Source: Leptospira sp. (GTDB taxonomy: Bacteria; Spirochaetota; Leptospiria; Leptospirales; Leptospiraceae). Taken from it: DNA of 31,386 nucleotides. Position 1 is the first letter of the stretch, and every line of letters starts with the position of its first letter. Shown piece after piece: positions 8,300-17,790 of this stretch. The stretch covers positions 1 to 31,386 of the forward strand of contig JAPZRK010000121.1 of the NCBI GenBank assembly GCA_027531445.1, read 5' to 3'. The translations under genes were made by a program, and so were the position numbers. The notes under the pieces were generated by a model that was given only the letters and a program-made list of their open reading frames with translations, was not told where the DNA came from and made no database searches.

Positions 8300-11226
8300 T
8301 CAGAAAACACATAAAAATCGGAGCTTTGATTTCCAAGTCTTTCCTTTTTTAATAGCGAGTATTCACCATTTTGCAAAGGAATCGAAAAGGAAGATGGTGT
8401 TCCAAACTTACCATAACTAGAGATCAATGTTTCAATCGATCCAACTTGTTTGTATAAATTTAACCTCTCAGAATTTGAAACTCCATTGCCTATCGTTTGA
8501 GTGGAAGCAATCGTCAAAAGCAGATCGGTAGACTTTGCGAAGGGAGGTAGATACCATTCAGCGCCATCAGGATCAACTAAAAAGGCACAATCGCCAGGAG
8601 CTAATAATGATGAAGTCCAATTTAAAACCTGACTTCCTTTAAAACTGGGAATTTTATTTGGAAAGCGAGTGGAATAGGATACGATTTGATCCTTGCTAGT
8701 TTCATCTTCGATTTTATAGTTTTGTAAGTCTACAGTAGATTGTGTTGTATTACAGAAATAGATCCACTCATTCTGCGGGTTTGGAGGACTTGGATAGACA
8801 CCTTCGATTCTAACTTCACCTAATTTAAATATAAGTGACGATTTTTTTATATCTCCTGCATTGTACCAATCTAGATAAATCAAACCATTGGTAATAAAAT
8901 TGGAAAGATAGTCTTCTATTCCGGATATAAAATTGACAAGATAATCGCCGCCATCTGCCAACACAGCCGCAGGATAATCTACTTGAATGGACTGATTACT
9001 AAATCTGAATTTGTCGCTAAGTGAAGGCTCGAATAAAAATTTGATCTGTTGGATTCGGGGAACACCTCCTATCGACTGTAAGACAGTTTCAATCCAACGA
9101 TTCGAACGAATGTTCGCCTTTCCTGGGGACGCATTAGAATGCGGTGCACAGAGAAAAGTAGAGTCATTGGATAAACTAAATTCAAAAGGAAGACGTTCGG
9201 GGTGAACGCTCAATCTTGCCGACGAATTTTGACCTAATTCTTGTAATTTGTTTTTTCGATATGAAAATTGATTTTCTGATGGTTTGGGTAAAGTCCTTCC
9301 TCCGCTATCAAATACAAAAAAGTCTAAATCCTCATTCGGTAAACTTCCTTCGGGAAGTTCGATGCCCATTTTTGGAATACAATTTCCTAGTTCGGTATAA
9401 ACCAAAGGAAATTCATTCTGCCTACTTTTATAAAAAATAAAATGTCGATTGATAACTCCGGAAATTAAAAAAGAAACAAAACCCTCCCTGTTTTGTAGAT
9501 CTTCCCATTCGATAAACCTTTCCGCATAACTAAAGTTTTCATTTTTCGTTCCTGTTAACAAAATTTCAGATATCTTTAAGGGTAAAAAAGGTATGTTACC
9601 TGTTTCTGAAATTACGCCTGGGCTTATATGCAGTTGACCTAATGGATTCAAAATACTGGATTCAACGTCAGGATGAGGCAAAACCCTTGAAGATTGTAAT
9701 AACATAGAACGATTGGTTTGACCCGTTTCATTTGTCAGAACAAATTGATTTTCAGCAGAATTATAACTCTTGCTATTTTGTGTCCCTCGCTCTAAAATTA
9801 GAATCTTCGGTAATTGATATTTAAATTCTTTCGTAGATAGAGGTTTCGTCTGGGAACGGATTTGCCATCCATCCCAAGATTTCGTTGAAATCAAAAAGAT
9901 TTCGTTTGACTCTATCAAAAATTCTTTTGCGGAAAGAGGAAACCTCTCCTCATTATAAACTAGATCAATTCCACTTAAATCACATTTTGATCCCTTATTT
10001 TGTATCTCCAAAAAAATCGGGACAACATTTGGATTGGTCCTGCCTGTAAAAAATTCCGTGATCTCAAGAGATTCTACATCGCATACTCGAGATTTGTTTT
10101 GATCGAAGGAGACAAGAAGGCCATCAAATACGCCGGGACTCATACATACATCGGTTAAATGAGAATGAAATCTTAATTGATCACGACAGCTTCCCCTTGG
10201 GCGACCATTACTAAAAAATTCACTCCCTTGCTTAAATAGAAATTCCTCCTCCAAAAACTTGCCACTATCCCATACCCAATTTCCTTTTTTTCCAATATTG
10301 TTTAACATTTCATTGGAAATTGAAACGCCAGAAAGTTGTTCTGCATCTGTCCAAATGATACTAGACTTAGGAAGAATGTATTTATGCCTTTCTTTCAATT
10401 TTTGTAATTCAATCTTCGAAAGAGTCGTAACTTTGCCACTTGTTTGTTCGATAAATTGAATCGTATCAAAATTAGGACAAAGGGTCTCATCTGAATCATT
10501 TTCCCATTCAACAAATTTCTGAAATGGCGATTCCGAGTGTCGAAACCTCTCCCCGACTGATGGAAATGTAGCTTTGCAGTTTGAGCTGAGCTTTTGATTC
10601 TCAACATTTATTTTCTCTAAAAAGTCAACGGATCCACATGTGAATTGGAATCGTAATACTTTTCTAGAGTTTAGCGTATTACCAATGTGTTGTGAAGGAA
10701 AGATTGCTTCACAGTCTGAGTCCGACCACTGGAAAAATTCAGCATTGGGTACATCAAATCGATGGAAGGCGATCGTTCCATCCAGAGTGCGATGATCGGA
10801 ATAGGAATTCTTTGGAATTAAATGTAACGTTTCTTTTTTCCAATTACCGTAAGAAATAACTTCCGCTTTCCAAAATTTTCCAGAAGCTGGATAAGAAGCA
10901 TTCGCCTCTAATCCTCGATTCATATCCAGTAAAGCAGCCCCAAGAATGGAAATCGTTTCCTGATTACTTTTTGCACAAATATTAAACTTAGCACCCGTCT
11001 CAAGTACATACAAATCATGTGGTATGGAATAGAGGCAAAAGCCATCGCCTACTTTCTGTAAAACACTGCTATCTACGATACTTTCTGCAGATGGTGTGCG
11101 ATATTCGAATTGAAACACAGGAGGAGATTCCTCATTATTTTGTGTTAGATTCCAAAGTGCCAGATTGGGAGAATGCACTTTACAACTTAAGATAAGCGTG
11201 AATGGGAATAAAAATAGATATCGCAT
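8296..11226 (-). CDS. large lipoprotein with lamin-tail-like (LTD) modules
   Basis: 976 residues from the ATG at 11224-11226, which has GAGG six bases upstream; a TTG four codons earlier is in frame but less likely. The signal MRYLFLFPFTLILSC gives Cys15 as the lipid site. The C-terminal part has a lamin-tail pattern: GEVRIEGVYPSPPNPQNEWI, then VDLQNYKIED, LAPGDCAFLVDPDG and ERLNLYKQVGSIE. Similar degenerate units appear earlier, around FVEWENDSDETLCPNFDTI, near residue 380 (VESLEITEFFTGRTNP, KCDLSGIDLVYN), and at RFIEWEDLQNREGF. LTD domains in bacteria are extracellular and often linked to nucleases or adhesion. It is the first gene of the envelope unit with a barrel and a PLD-like lipoprotein. 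Role: surface binding or scaffold protein (inference). Confidence 0.72.
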   Translation of the reverse strand: MRYLFLFPFTLILSCKVHSPNLALWNLTQNNEESPPVFQFEYRTPSAESIVDSSVLQKVGDGFCLYSIPHDLYVLETGAKFNICAKSNQETISILGAALLDMNRGLEANASYPASGKFWKAEVISYGNWKKETLHLIPKNSYSDHRTLDGTIAFHRFDVPNAEFFQWSDSDCEAIFPSQHIGNTLNSRKVLRFQFTCGSVDFLEKINVENQKLSSNCKATFPSVGERFRHSESPFQKFVEWENDSDETLCPNFDTIQFIEQTSGKVTTLSKIELQKLKERHKYILPKSSIIWTDAEQLSGVSISNEMLNNIGKKGNWVWDSGKFLEEEFLFKQGSEFFSNGRPRGSCRDQLRFHSHLTDVCMSPGVFDGLLVSFDQNKSRVCDVESLEITEFFTGRTNPNVVPIFLEIQNKGSKCDLSGIDLVYNEERFPLSAKEFLIESNEIFLISTKSWDGWQIRSQTKPLSTKEFKYQLPKILILERGTQNSKSYNSAENQFVLTNETGQTNRSMLLQSSRVLPHPDVESSILNPLGQLHISPGVISETGNIPFLPLKISEILLTGTKNENFSYAERFIEWEDLQNREGFVSFLISGVINRHFIFYKSRQNEFPLVYTELGNCIPKMGIELPEGSLPNEDLDFFVFDSGGRTLPKPSENQFSYRKNKLQELGQNSSARLSVHPERLPFEFSLSNDSTFLCAPHSNASPGKANIRSNRWIETVLQSIGGVPRIQQIKFLFEPSLSDKFRFSNQSIQVDYPAAVLADGGDYLVNFISGIEDYLSNFITNGLIYLDWYNAGDIKKSSLIFKLGEVRIEGVYPSPPNPQNEWIYFCNTTQSTVDLQNYKIEDETSKDQIVSYSTRFPNKIPSFKGSQVLNWTSSLLAPGDCAFLVDPDGAEWYLPPFAKSTDLLLTIASTQTIGNGVSNSERLNLYKQVGSIETLISSYGKFGTPSSFSIPLQNGEYSLLKKERLGNQSSDFYVFSE

Positions 11227-11232
11227 CTCTTG

Positions 11233-11236
11233 CCTC
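11233..11236 (-). promoter_or_regulatory. ribosome binding site deciding the LTD lipoprotein start
   Basis: GAGG on the minus strand lies 6 bases before the ATG at 11224-11226, favouring that ATG over the in-frame TTG at 11236-11238, which overlaps the site itself. Confidence 0.65.
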
Positions 11237-11281
11237 AATAGAGAAAGAGAAACAACTCATAAGAATGGTTCGAAATTAATA

Positions 11282-13141
11282 TTAAATGTTCGGGTTTTTA
11301 TCTATCGGAATGTTTTTTTTATGTAAGGCTTCATATATTTTTTTAGCAAGTTTTTCTCCAATACCTGGAACCTCAAGTAACTCTTTGAGTGTGGCATCTT
11401 CTACTTTTTTTTTGGACTGAAAATAACGAAGCAAAGACTTTCTTCTCATGCTTCCAATATCCGGAATTAAATCTAGAACAGATTGTAATGTTTTTTTCTT
11501 TCTTAGATTTCTGTGATAGGTCACTCCGAACCGATGCGCCTCATCTCGTACAGATCGAATCAATCGCATCATTGGAGAATGAATATCAAATGTATACGGC
11601 GAATTTTCACCAGGAAAGAAGATCTCTTCTCTTTTTTTTGCAAGTCCAATCATAGGCAAGTGACCTAAATCGAGAGCAACAGCCGCTTCTGCGGCTCTGG
11701 TCAATTGGGTTGGACCTCCATCAATCACAATTAAATCGGGAAGATTTTCTTCCTCGTTCACTAAATGGGCTAACCTTCGTGCAATGACTTCATGCATCAT
11801 TCCAGGATCATTGATGCCTTCGTACCCTCTCATCTTATAATGTCTATAACCGGGTTTATACGGTTTTCCTTCTACAAACATGACACCACTTGCCACAGGA
11901 GAACTGCCTTGGAAATGAGAAATATCATAACATTCAATAACTCTAGGTAGCGATTTGAGATTGAGCTTGGATTGAATTTCTTTCATCGCCACAGTTTGGT
12001 CTTTTAATTTTGTGGCGAGTATACGTTCGGTGAGAGATAACTCTGCATTTTTTTCAGCCAACCTTAGAATTGATCTTTTTTGTCCTGCTTCTGGGAATTT
12101 TAATTTTGGCGTAGTATTTGATACTTCTGCGATAGCGGAGATAATGGCTTCGTAGTTTCCTTTAGCAGATATAGGTAAAATGATATTTTTGGGAATCAAA
12201 CTTGCTCTGAGATAATAATCACGAAGAAATGCTTGAATGATTTCATCATCTCCGCTCAATTCAAGACCCGTAATCGGAAAGGATTTTTTGCCTTCCAATC
12301 GTCCGCCGCGAATTTCAAGAAGAATCACCTGACCTTCATTGTCTCTTCTGGCAAATGCTATCACATCTTCGTCGCCACCATCTAGACTGACAACAGTTTG
12401 TTTTTCTCTAATTTGAGTTATCTGATCAATCCTTTTTTTGATATAACCTGCCCTTTCGTATTCTAACTTTTCAGATGCCTCCAACATCGAACTTTTTAAT
12501 CTACCAATTAAGCTTTCCTTCTTGCCTTCTAAAAAACTTATAATTTCCTCGATCAATTCTTGATAAACGCTCGTGGATACATTCCCCTGACAGGGGCCAA
12601 GGCATCGATGCATATGAAAATTGAGACAGGGTCTCGCTGGACGAGGAAGGGGCAACTTCTGTTTTGTTTTTCGCACAGGAAAAATTCTGTGTATTAACTC
12701 TAATGTTTCGCGTGCTGCCCTAACGTCCGTAAAAGGGCCAAAAAACTTATCACCATTGTCCTTCACTTTACGAGTTAAAAATACCATAGGATACATCTCG
12801 CTTAGTGAAACACATATAAAAGGATAACGTTTATCATCTTTTAAGCGAACATTGTATTTTGGATTGTATTTTTTTATGAGTGTAGCTTCTAGAATGAGAG
12901 CCTCAGCCTCCGTTCTAGTTACAATCCAATCAAGGTCAAAAAGTTCTACGTATAAAGCACGTGTTTTACGATCTGGATGGCGTGGATTTAGATATGATCG
13001 TATTCGGGATTGTAATTTGATTGCTTTTCCTACGTAGATCACATCCCCTTCGGTATTCTTCCAAAGGTAACAACCAGGTTCAGATCCTAGATTGCGGATC
13101 TTTTCTTGGATAGATTTTAGAACATAAGAATCTTTCATCAA
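11282..13141 (-). CDS. uvrC: excinuclease ABC subunit C
   Basis: 619 residues, the normal length for UvrC, the dual-incision nuclease of nucleotide excision repair. Domains in order: an N-terminal GIY-YIG nuclease (PGCYLWKNTEGDVIYVGKA, making the 3' incision); a cysteine-bearing region (CLNFHMHRCLGPCQG); a UVR helix pair that contacts UvrB (near residues 205-240, EASEKLEYERAGYIKKRID); the RNase H-like 5' nuclease domain (ECYDISHFQG, LIVIDGGPTQL); and C-terminal helix-hairpin-helix DNA binding (IPDIGSMRRKSLL, VPGIGEKLAKKIYEAL). All catalytic segments are intact. The start is the first of two adjacent ATGs. The large lipoprotein gene follows after 55 bp on the same strand. Confidence 0.98.
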   Translation of the reverse strand: MMKDSYVLKSIQEKIRNLGSEPGCYLWKNTEGDVIYVGKAIKLQSRIRSYLNPRHPDRKTRALYVELFDLDWIVTRTEAEALILEATLIKKYNPKYNVRLKDDKRYPFICVSLSEMYPMVFLTRKVKDNGDKFFGPFTDVRAARETLELIHRIFPVRKTKQKLPLPRPARPCLNFHMHRCLGPCQGNVSTSVYQELIEEIISFLEGKKESLIGRLKSSMLEASEKLEYERAGYIKKRIDQITQIREKQTVVSLDGGDEDVIAFARRDNEGQVILLEIRGGRLEGKKSFPITGLELSGDDEIIQAFLRDYYLRASLIPKNIILPISAKGNYEAIISAIAEVSNTTPKLKFPEAGQKRSILRLAEKNAELSLTERILATKLKDQTVAMKEIQSKLNLKSLPRVIECYDISHFQGSSPVASGVMFVEGKPYKPGYRHYKMRGYEGINDPGMMHEVIARRLAHLVNEEENLPDLIVIDGGPTQLTRAAEAAVALDLGHLPMIGLAKKREEIFFPGENSPYTFDIHSPMMRLIRSVRDEAHRFGVTYHRNLRKKKTLQSVLDLIPDIGSMRRKSLLRYFQSKKKVEDATLKELLEVPGIGEKLAKKIYEALHKKNIPIDKNPNI

Positions 13142-13205
13142 ACTTGCCGTATTTGAACTCGAATTTATAATGAATCTAAAAATCTGAATGCATAGATATA
13201 AAAAT

Positions 13206-13211
13206 TATAAT
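13206..13211 (+). promoter_or_regulatory. possible -10 element for the chemoreceptor gene
   Basis: TATAAT lies 34 bases before the ATG at 13246, in the 104-bp divergent gap between uvrC and the chemoreceptor gene. No good -35 sequence is found at the usual spacing, and the region is AT-rich, so this may be chance. Confidence 0.25.
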
Positions 13212-13245
13212 TTGATTTTATAGACTGTCCGAATAGTCTGAGACA

Positions 13246-15759
13246 ATGAAAGTTCGTCAGTTTGCAATCTTTTTCATCTCCCGTTTTGAATCGATGCATT
13301 TGTTTGTAGCCCTCCCCTTGATTGCAGTTTATACCTACCTTTTTACAGACTGGAAGGAAAACGAATTATTTTTGACGTTGATCGGATCTCTCTTCGGTTT
13401 ATTCCTGAGTCTCGTATTTTCACTGATTTTTTCATTTTTTCGTTTTAGCGCCTTTTTCGAGTATGAAAGAGAGTCCAAGTCAGAAGTTTTACCATCTACA
13501 CTTTCACGCACTAATTTCTGGATCACTAATTTTACACTGATGGCAGGTATAGATGTATTTCTGCGTTATGTGATCTTTTTCCTTGGTTTATTTCTTTTTC
13601 AATTATTTTACCTTGGCCAGACAAATTTAATCTTGCTAAGTGAAATGGCAACATTTCTCATTTTGATCGTCTCATTTTCAATCGTCATTTTACTACTTCT
13701 TTCTGATTCTTTGTTTAGACGTTTTCCGCCATATGAATTGTTTCCAAAACTAGTTCATGTAAAATTAAAACAACAGGAATCACTTTCGCGGAAACTTGCC
13801 ATACAAACGGTCTTTTCTTTCTTGTTTGCGACAATGCTTATTTTTATCGTCAATCATAGATTAACTTTTATCTCCGAAACGAAAACGATAAATGATTCTC
13901 TAAAAAAAAGTATGTTCGGATCTGAATCTATACTTCGACTCACGCTAGTTGAATTTCGTGATAAATTAACAGTTTCTATCTTTAGTTCAAAAGAATTAAG
14001 CCAACCAATTTCCAAACGCAATATCAATCAGATACAATCTGTGCTCAATCAGATTCATCTTTCCAATACAAACCACGCGACCGAGGCATTGTTTTATTTC
14101 AATCCCGAGGAAGGCATTTTTATCTGTACAAATGATTACAAAATTTCGGATCCAAAATCTGCTTTTTCTATTCGAGATGTAAATCTTTCGAAATCGGGAC
14201 CACTTCGACATCTCACCATCAAATCAACTGTTTCGGGTGAATTCATTTCTCCCTATACTTTGCCGGTCTATGAGAATAATGTTTTTCAAGGTTATGTTGG
14301 AGGTTTTTTAAACATAGGAAAGTTGGGATCTTTTATCCTATCAAATATTCGGACAGGTCTACGAGGACAGACAGGTCTTATTGATGAGGATGGAACCCTC
14401 GTCTATCATCCCGATAAAAAAATGATAGGGACGAACGCCTTTAATTCTCCACAAATGAAGGAAATGTTTGCATCAACTGATGCATTCGGAATATATAACT
14501 TTCAGATTGGAGCAGATCCCTGGAAATACTCATTTATTCACAATCCTGAATTTCAGTATTTTATTTTTTCTACTTACAATACGAGCGAGCAGTATGAAAA
14601 ATCCTTAACTACTCTCTTTCATACGCTCATTGTATCAATGTTGAGCTTGTTTGTTATCGGTTTTATAACGGTATTTGCAATCGATTCCAAATTACAGCCA
14701 TTAGTTGACATGAAAGGAAAAATAAATGACATGGTCTCTGGAAATTTAAAAATACATTTTCAAGAAGTAAGCTTAGATGAAGTGGGAAATATGGCTTCTG
14801 CATTATCAAACTTTCGTGGAAAGTTGATATCTATTGTAAGCCAAACACAAAGCACAAGCCATCAACTTACAGCTTCAAGTGCACAAATTCTTGAATCTAT
14901 GGTTCAATTGTCCGATGCAGCCCAAAGCCAAGCCGCCGGTTCTGAAGAGATTTCCGCTTCTGTAGAGGAGATCACGGCCGCCATTGAAAGTGTAGCCGGA
15001 AAAGCAGACACTCAATCTTTCACGTTAAAATCGCTGATAAGCAAAATGAACGAACTAAACCAAGCTGTGAATGATATCGATATGCGTTTTTCTGAAGCGG
15101 ATAAAAAAGTCGATGAGATCACCAAGGAAGCAAAATTAGGTGAATCTTCACTTAAAGAAATGAAACTCTCCATGGATAAAATTTATGATTCTTCGGTAGA
15201 GATGACAAGTGTAATTGAGATCATTCACAACATTTCGGAACAAATCAATTTACTTGCACTCAACGCAGCAATTGAAGCCGCCCGGGCAGGAGCAAGTGGT
15301 AGAGGTTTCGCAGTCGTCGCGGATGAGATTTCAAAATTAGCTGATAAAACTGCCAATTCCATCGATGACATCGAAGCATTAATCGAACAGAACGAAGGTG
15401 AAATCAAAAATGGACAGCAAAAAATTGATCATTCGATTCAAACACTATCTGTAACAATCACTGGGGTCAATTCGATCAATGAAATGACAAAACAGATTCG
15501 AACAGTAGTCAAAAGACAAATTGACACCAACGAAGAGGTAAATCAAGGTGTGGAACAGATTCGAGAATTATCGGAGATGATCAAAAATGCCACAGAAGAG
15601 CAAAAGATGGCAATGATGGAAATCAGTAAGTCCATTGCAGAGATTAATGATCATGCCCAAAACACAGCACTCTCGAGTGAGGGAGTCAAGGAAAGTGCGC
15701 AAGTAATGACCTTGATCTCTGAAAATTTACAAACGGAGATCAATTATTTCAATGTCTAA
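13246..15759 (+). CDS. methyl-accepting chemotaxis protein with multi-pass N terminus
   Basis: 837 residues. Unlike a classical two-helix receptor it begins with about five hydrophobic segments in the first ~205 residues (for example LIGSLFGLFLSLVFSLIFSF and FLILIVSFSIVILLLL). An extracytoplasmic Cache-like sensor of ~255 residues follows, with GLIDEDGTLVYHPDKKMIG near 378-396, then a membrane segment (LIVSMLSLFVIGFITVF), a HAMP-like linker and a long coiled-coil signalling domain. The hairpin tip NLLALNAAIEAARAGASGRG (near 670-690), which binds CheA and CheW, is intact. The protein senses an outside ligand and controls CheA to steer motility. The last 8 bases overlap the signal-peptidase-like gene. 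The ligand is unknown. Confidence 0.95.
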   Translation: MKVRQFAIFFISRFESMHLFVALPLIAVYTYLFTDWKENELFLTLIGSLFGLFLSLVFSLIFSFFRFSAFFEYERESKSEVLPSTLSRTNFWITNFTLMAGIDVFLRYVIFFLGLFLFQLFYLGQTNLILLSEMATFLILIVSFSIVILLLLSDSLFRRFPPYELFPKLVHVKLKQQESLSRKLAIQTVFSFLFATMLIFIVNHRLTFISETKTINDSLKKSMFGSESILRLTLVEFRDKLTVSIFSSKELSQPISKRNINQIQSVLNQIHLSNTNHATEALFYFNPEEGIFICTNDYKISDPKSAFSIRDVNLSKSGPLRHLTIKSTVSGEFISPYTLPVYENNVFQGYVGGFLNIGKLGSFILSNIRTGLRGQTGLIDEDGTLVYHPDKKMIGTNAFNSPQMKEMFASTDAFGIYNFQIGADPWKYSFIHNPEFQYFIFSTYNTSEQYEKSLTTLFHTLIVSMLSLFVIGFITVFAIDSKLQPLVDMKGKINDMVSGNLKIHFQEVSLDEVGNMASALSNFRGKLISIVSQTQSTSHQLTASSAQILESMVQLSDAAQSQAAGSEEISASVEEITAAIESVAGKADTQSFTLKSLISKMNELNQAVNDIDMRFSEADKKVDEITKEAKLGESSLKEMKLSMDKIYDSSVEMTSVIEIIHNISEQINLLALNAAIEAARAGASGRGFAVVADEISKLADKTANSIDDIEALIEQNEGEIKNGQQKIDHSIQTLSVTITGVNSINEMTKQIRTVVKRQIDTNEEVNQGVEQIRELSEMIKNATEEQKMAMMEISKSIAEINDHAQNTALSSEGVKESAQVMTLISENLQTEINYFNV

Positions 15760-16282
15760 GTCAAGGCAATCAGCATCTATCAAAGATCGTTTAACAAAAG
15801 TTGGTGCTCCTCTCTTAATTTCCATCGTTCTAGTTTTGATTTTTAAGTCTCATGTCATAACCCCACTTGAAATCACAAATGATTTTATGGAGCCCACTTT
15901 TAAAGCAGGTGATACGGTATATGTAAATCGATTCTCGCGTCCCAAAAATCTCTTGGTTGGAGATATCATACTCGTTCGATCACCATTCAATCAGGATGAA
16001 TACGTGATTGGAAGGATCCTTGGAAAAGGCGGCGACCAAGTTCAAGTTTCATCTCGCATTGCTTATAGAAACAATACTCCAGTCACAAGTGAATTGTTTC
16101 CAACGCCAAACAAACAAACCCTTCCAATCTTACCGCAAGGAAAGAGCGATTCAGATCATAGAGCAAGTATGATAGTACCAGAAAAGAGTGTTTTTATCAT
16201 TGCCGACAATCGAGAACATGGCATCGATTCAAGAGAGCTCGGTTCAATAGCTGAAGAATTGATCGTCGGAAAGATATTTTAA
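15752..16282 (+). CDS. signal peptidase I-like protein lacking catalytic Ser and Lys
   Basis: 176 residues with one N-terminal membrane segment (LLISIVLVLIFKSHVI, 21-36) and the S26 signal-peptidase fold signature. Box B reads NDFMEPTFKAGD: the nucleophile normally before Met in the SMxPT motif is Phe45. In the Lys box, EYVIGRILGKGGD stands where KRxxGxPGD is expected, so the general-base Lys is Gly87. Box E (ADNREHGIDSRELG, 151-164) is well conserved. The protein should therefore keep the fold but not cleave. It overlaps the end of the chemoreceptor gene by 8 bases and converges on recQ. Possible roles are binding signal peptides or a regulatory pseudo-protease; both are inference. Confidence 0.85.
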   Translation: MSKSRQSASIKDRLTKVGAPLLISIVLVLIFKSHVITPLEITNDFMEPTFKAGDTVYVNRFSRPKNLLVGDIILVRSPFNQDEYVIGRILGKGGDQVQVSSRIAYRNNTPVTSELFPTPNKQTLPILPQGKSDSDHRASMIVPEKSVFIIADNREHGIDSRELGSIAEELIVGKIF

Positions 16283-17733
16283 ATTTGATTGGAGCAAATA
16301 TCACAATGGGAACATTCGTGAAAAGTTTCTCCGAAATAATCATACAAAAACAATCTTCTGCAATTATTGGATTTTATATACATTAGCATTTCATAAAGCC
16401 GTTTTAACGAATTTTGTTTTTTTTCATCCCATGTTTCTTTTAATGTAAGTTCTTTCGGTAAAATTCCTCGGACACGAAGCGAATTCAATTCTATATCACC
16501 GGAAGTTACTCCATAACGATCGAAAAGGTTTAGGACAGTCTGCAATCTATGGTCACCTCGATTTTTATGCACTACTTTAGCCTGCAAATCTTTATAATCG
16601 ATCGAACGCAAAGAATCTCCAGCAAAAACCAACGTCTCATAGACTCGTTTTATAAAATGCGGGTCTGGATTTTGCCACTCTATAAAATCTAAAAGAACTG
16701 CAAGATCACTCTCCGTATAGAATAAATAACACTTTGCATTCACACCATCTCTTCCGGCTCGCCCAATTTCCTGGTAGTATGATTCGATGGAAAGCGGAAG
16801 CTCTGCATGAATGACCATACGAATATCAGATTTATCTATACCCATTCCAAAGGCATTCGTAGCGAGTAGTATCCCATCTTTTTGAGTTAAAAAATTCCTT
16901 TGGATTTTGTTTCGTTCGTGTGGGCTGAGTTTCCCATGATAGATATGATGTTTGGTGGTATTTGAGATTAAAAATTCCGAGAATTTTTCTAATTTGTCTA
17001 TCAAATTAAAATATATGACTTTAGGCCCAGGCGGACTCGATTGTAACAAATTTAGAATCGCATTCCACTTTATTGTTTCTTCGACAAAGCTCTCAACATG
17101 AAGGTATAGATTTTGTCGTGCAATCCCTCCATGATAAATTTTCATCTGCTCAGAATGAAGCCCAAGTTCAAAAATGATATCGTCTTGTATTCGTTTTGTT
17201 GCAGTTGCTGTTAATGCAATCGTTGTTGGATTTTTTAATATCCCTCGAATTTCTCGCATTCTCGAATAATCAGGGCGAAAATCATGACCCCACTGACTGA
17301 TACAGTGAGCCTCATCGATTGCAAGTAAGGATATACGAACATTCGATAAAACGTCTAAAAATTTACTACTACGAAACCTTTCAGGTGTTACATATAATAT
17401 CTTATATTTGTTTACAGCTACACTTTCATACCTAGAATTACGCTCTTCTTTGGAAAGTGATGAATTGATAAATGTCGCGTCGATGCCTTTGTTACGTAGT
17501 GCCGCCACTTGATCATACATGAGAGCAATCAGAGGCGAAATCACAATGGTCATACCTTCCAATACTAATGCAGGTATTTGGTAACAGATCGACTTTCCCA
17601 TGCCTGTGGGCATTATTACTAAAGAATGATTACCCATTAACACTTGATTTATGATATCTTCTTGGTAAGAACGAAAGGAGGTAATTCCTAAAATAGCTTT
17701 TGCAGATTCGAGAGAGGAAGTAGGAGTCTGCAT
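16279..17733 (-). CDS. recQ: RecQ-family ATP-dependent DNA helicase
   Basis: 484 residues, shorter than E. coli RecQ (about 610). The protein is a superfamily 2 3'-5' DNA helicase used in recombination and repair. Visible motifs: FRSYQEDII (motif 0), MPTGMGKS (Walker A), AIDEAHCISQWGHDFRPDY (DEAH box plus aromatic-rich loop), ALTATAT, ATNAFGMGIDKSDIR and YYQEIGRAGRDG (motif VI). The RecQ zinc site is complete at the end: CRR at 458, then Cys474, Cys477 and Cys480. The protein stops there, so the winged-helix and HRDC domains are absent, as in other short RecQ proteins. Its stop codon overlaps the stop of the convergent signal-peptidase-like gene. Confidence 0.95.
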   Translation of the reverse strand: MQTPTSSLESAKAILGITSFRSYQEDIINQVLMGNHSLVIMPTGMGKSICYQIPALVLEGMTIVISPLIALMYDQVAALRNKGIDATFINSSLSKEERNSRYESVAVNKYKILYVTPERFRSSKFLDVLSNVRISLLAIDEAHCISQWGHDFRPDYSRMREIRGILKNPTTIALTATATKRIQDDIIFELGLHSEQMKIYHGGIARQNLYLHVESFVEETIKWNAILNLLQSSPPGPKVIYFNLIDKLEKFSEFLISNTTKHHIYHGKLSPHERNKIQRNFLTQKDGILLATNAFGMGIDKSDIRMVIHAELPLSIESYYQEIGRAGRDGVNAKCYLFYTESDLAVLLDFIEWQNPDPHFIKRVYETLVFAGDSLRSIDYKDLQAKVVHKNRGDHRLQTVLNLFDRYGVTSGDIELNSLRVRGILPKELTLKETWDEKKQNSLKRLYEMLMYIKSNNCRRLFLYDYFGETFHECSHCDICSNQI

Positions 17734-17790
17734 TAAAATTTCAGTGAATCTGTTGACATTTTTGAAAAATAGGACTCAATCGGGCGGAGT

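Noticed and set aside
17753..17758. Perfect TTGACA upstream of the transglutaminase-like gene
   Set aside because: No acceptable -10 hexamer occurs 16-18 bases downstream before the start codon, so a promoter call is not supported.
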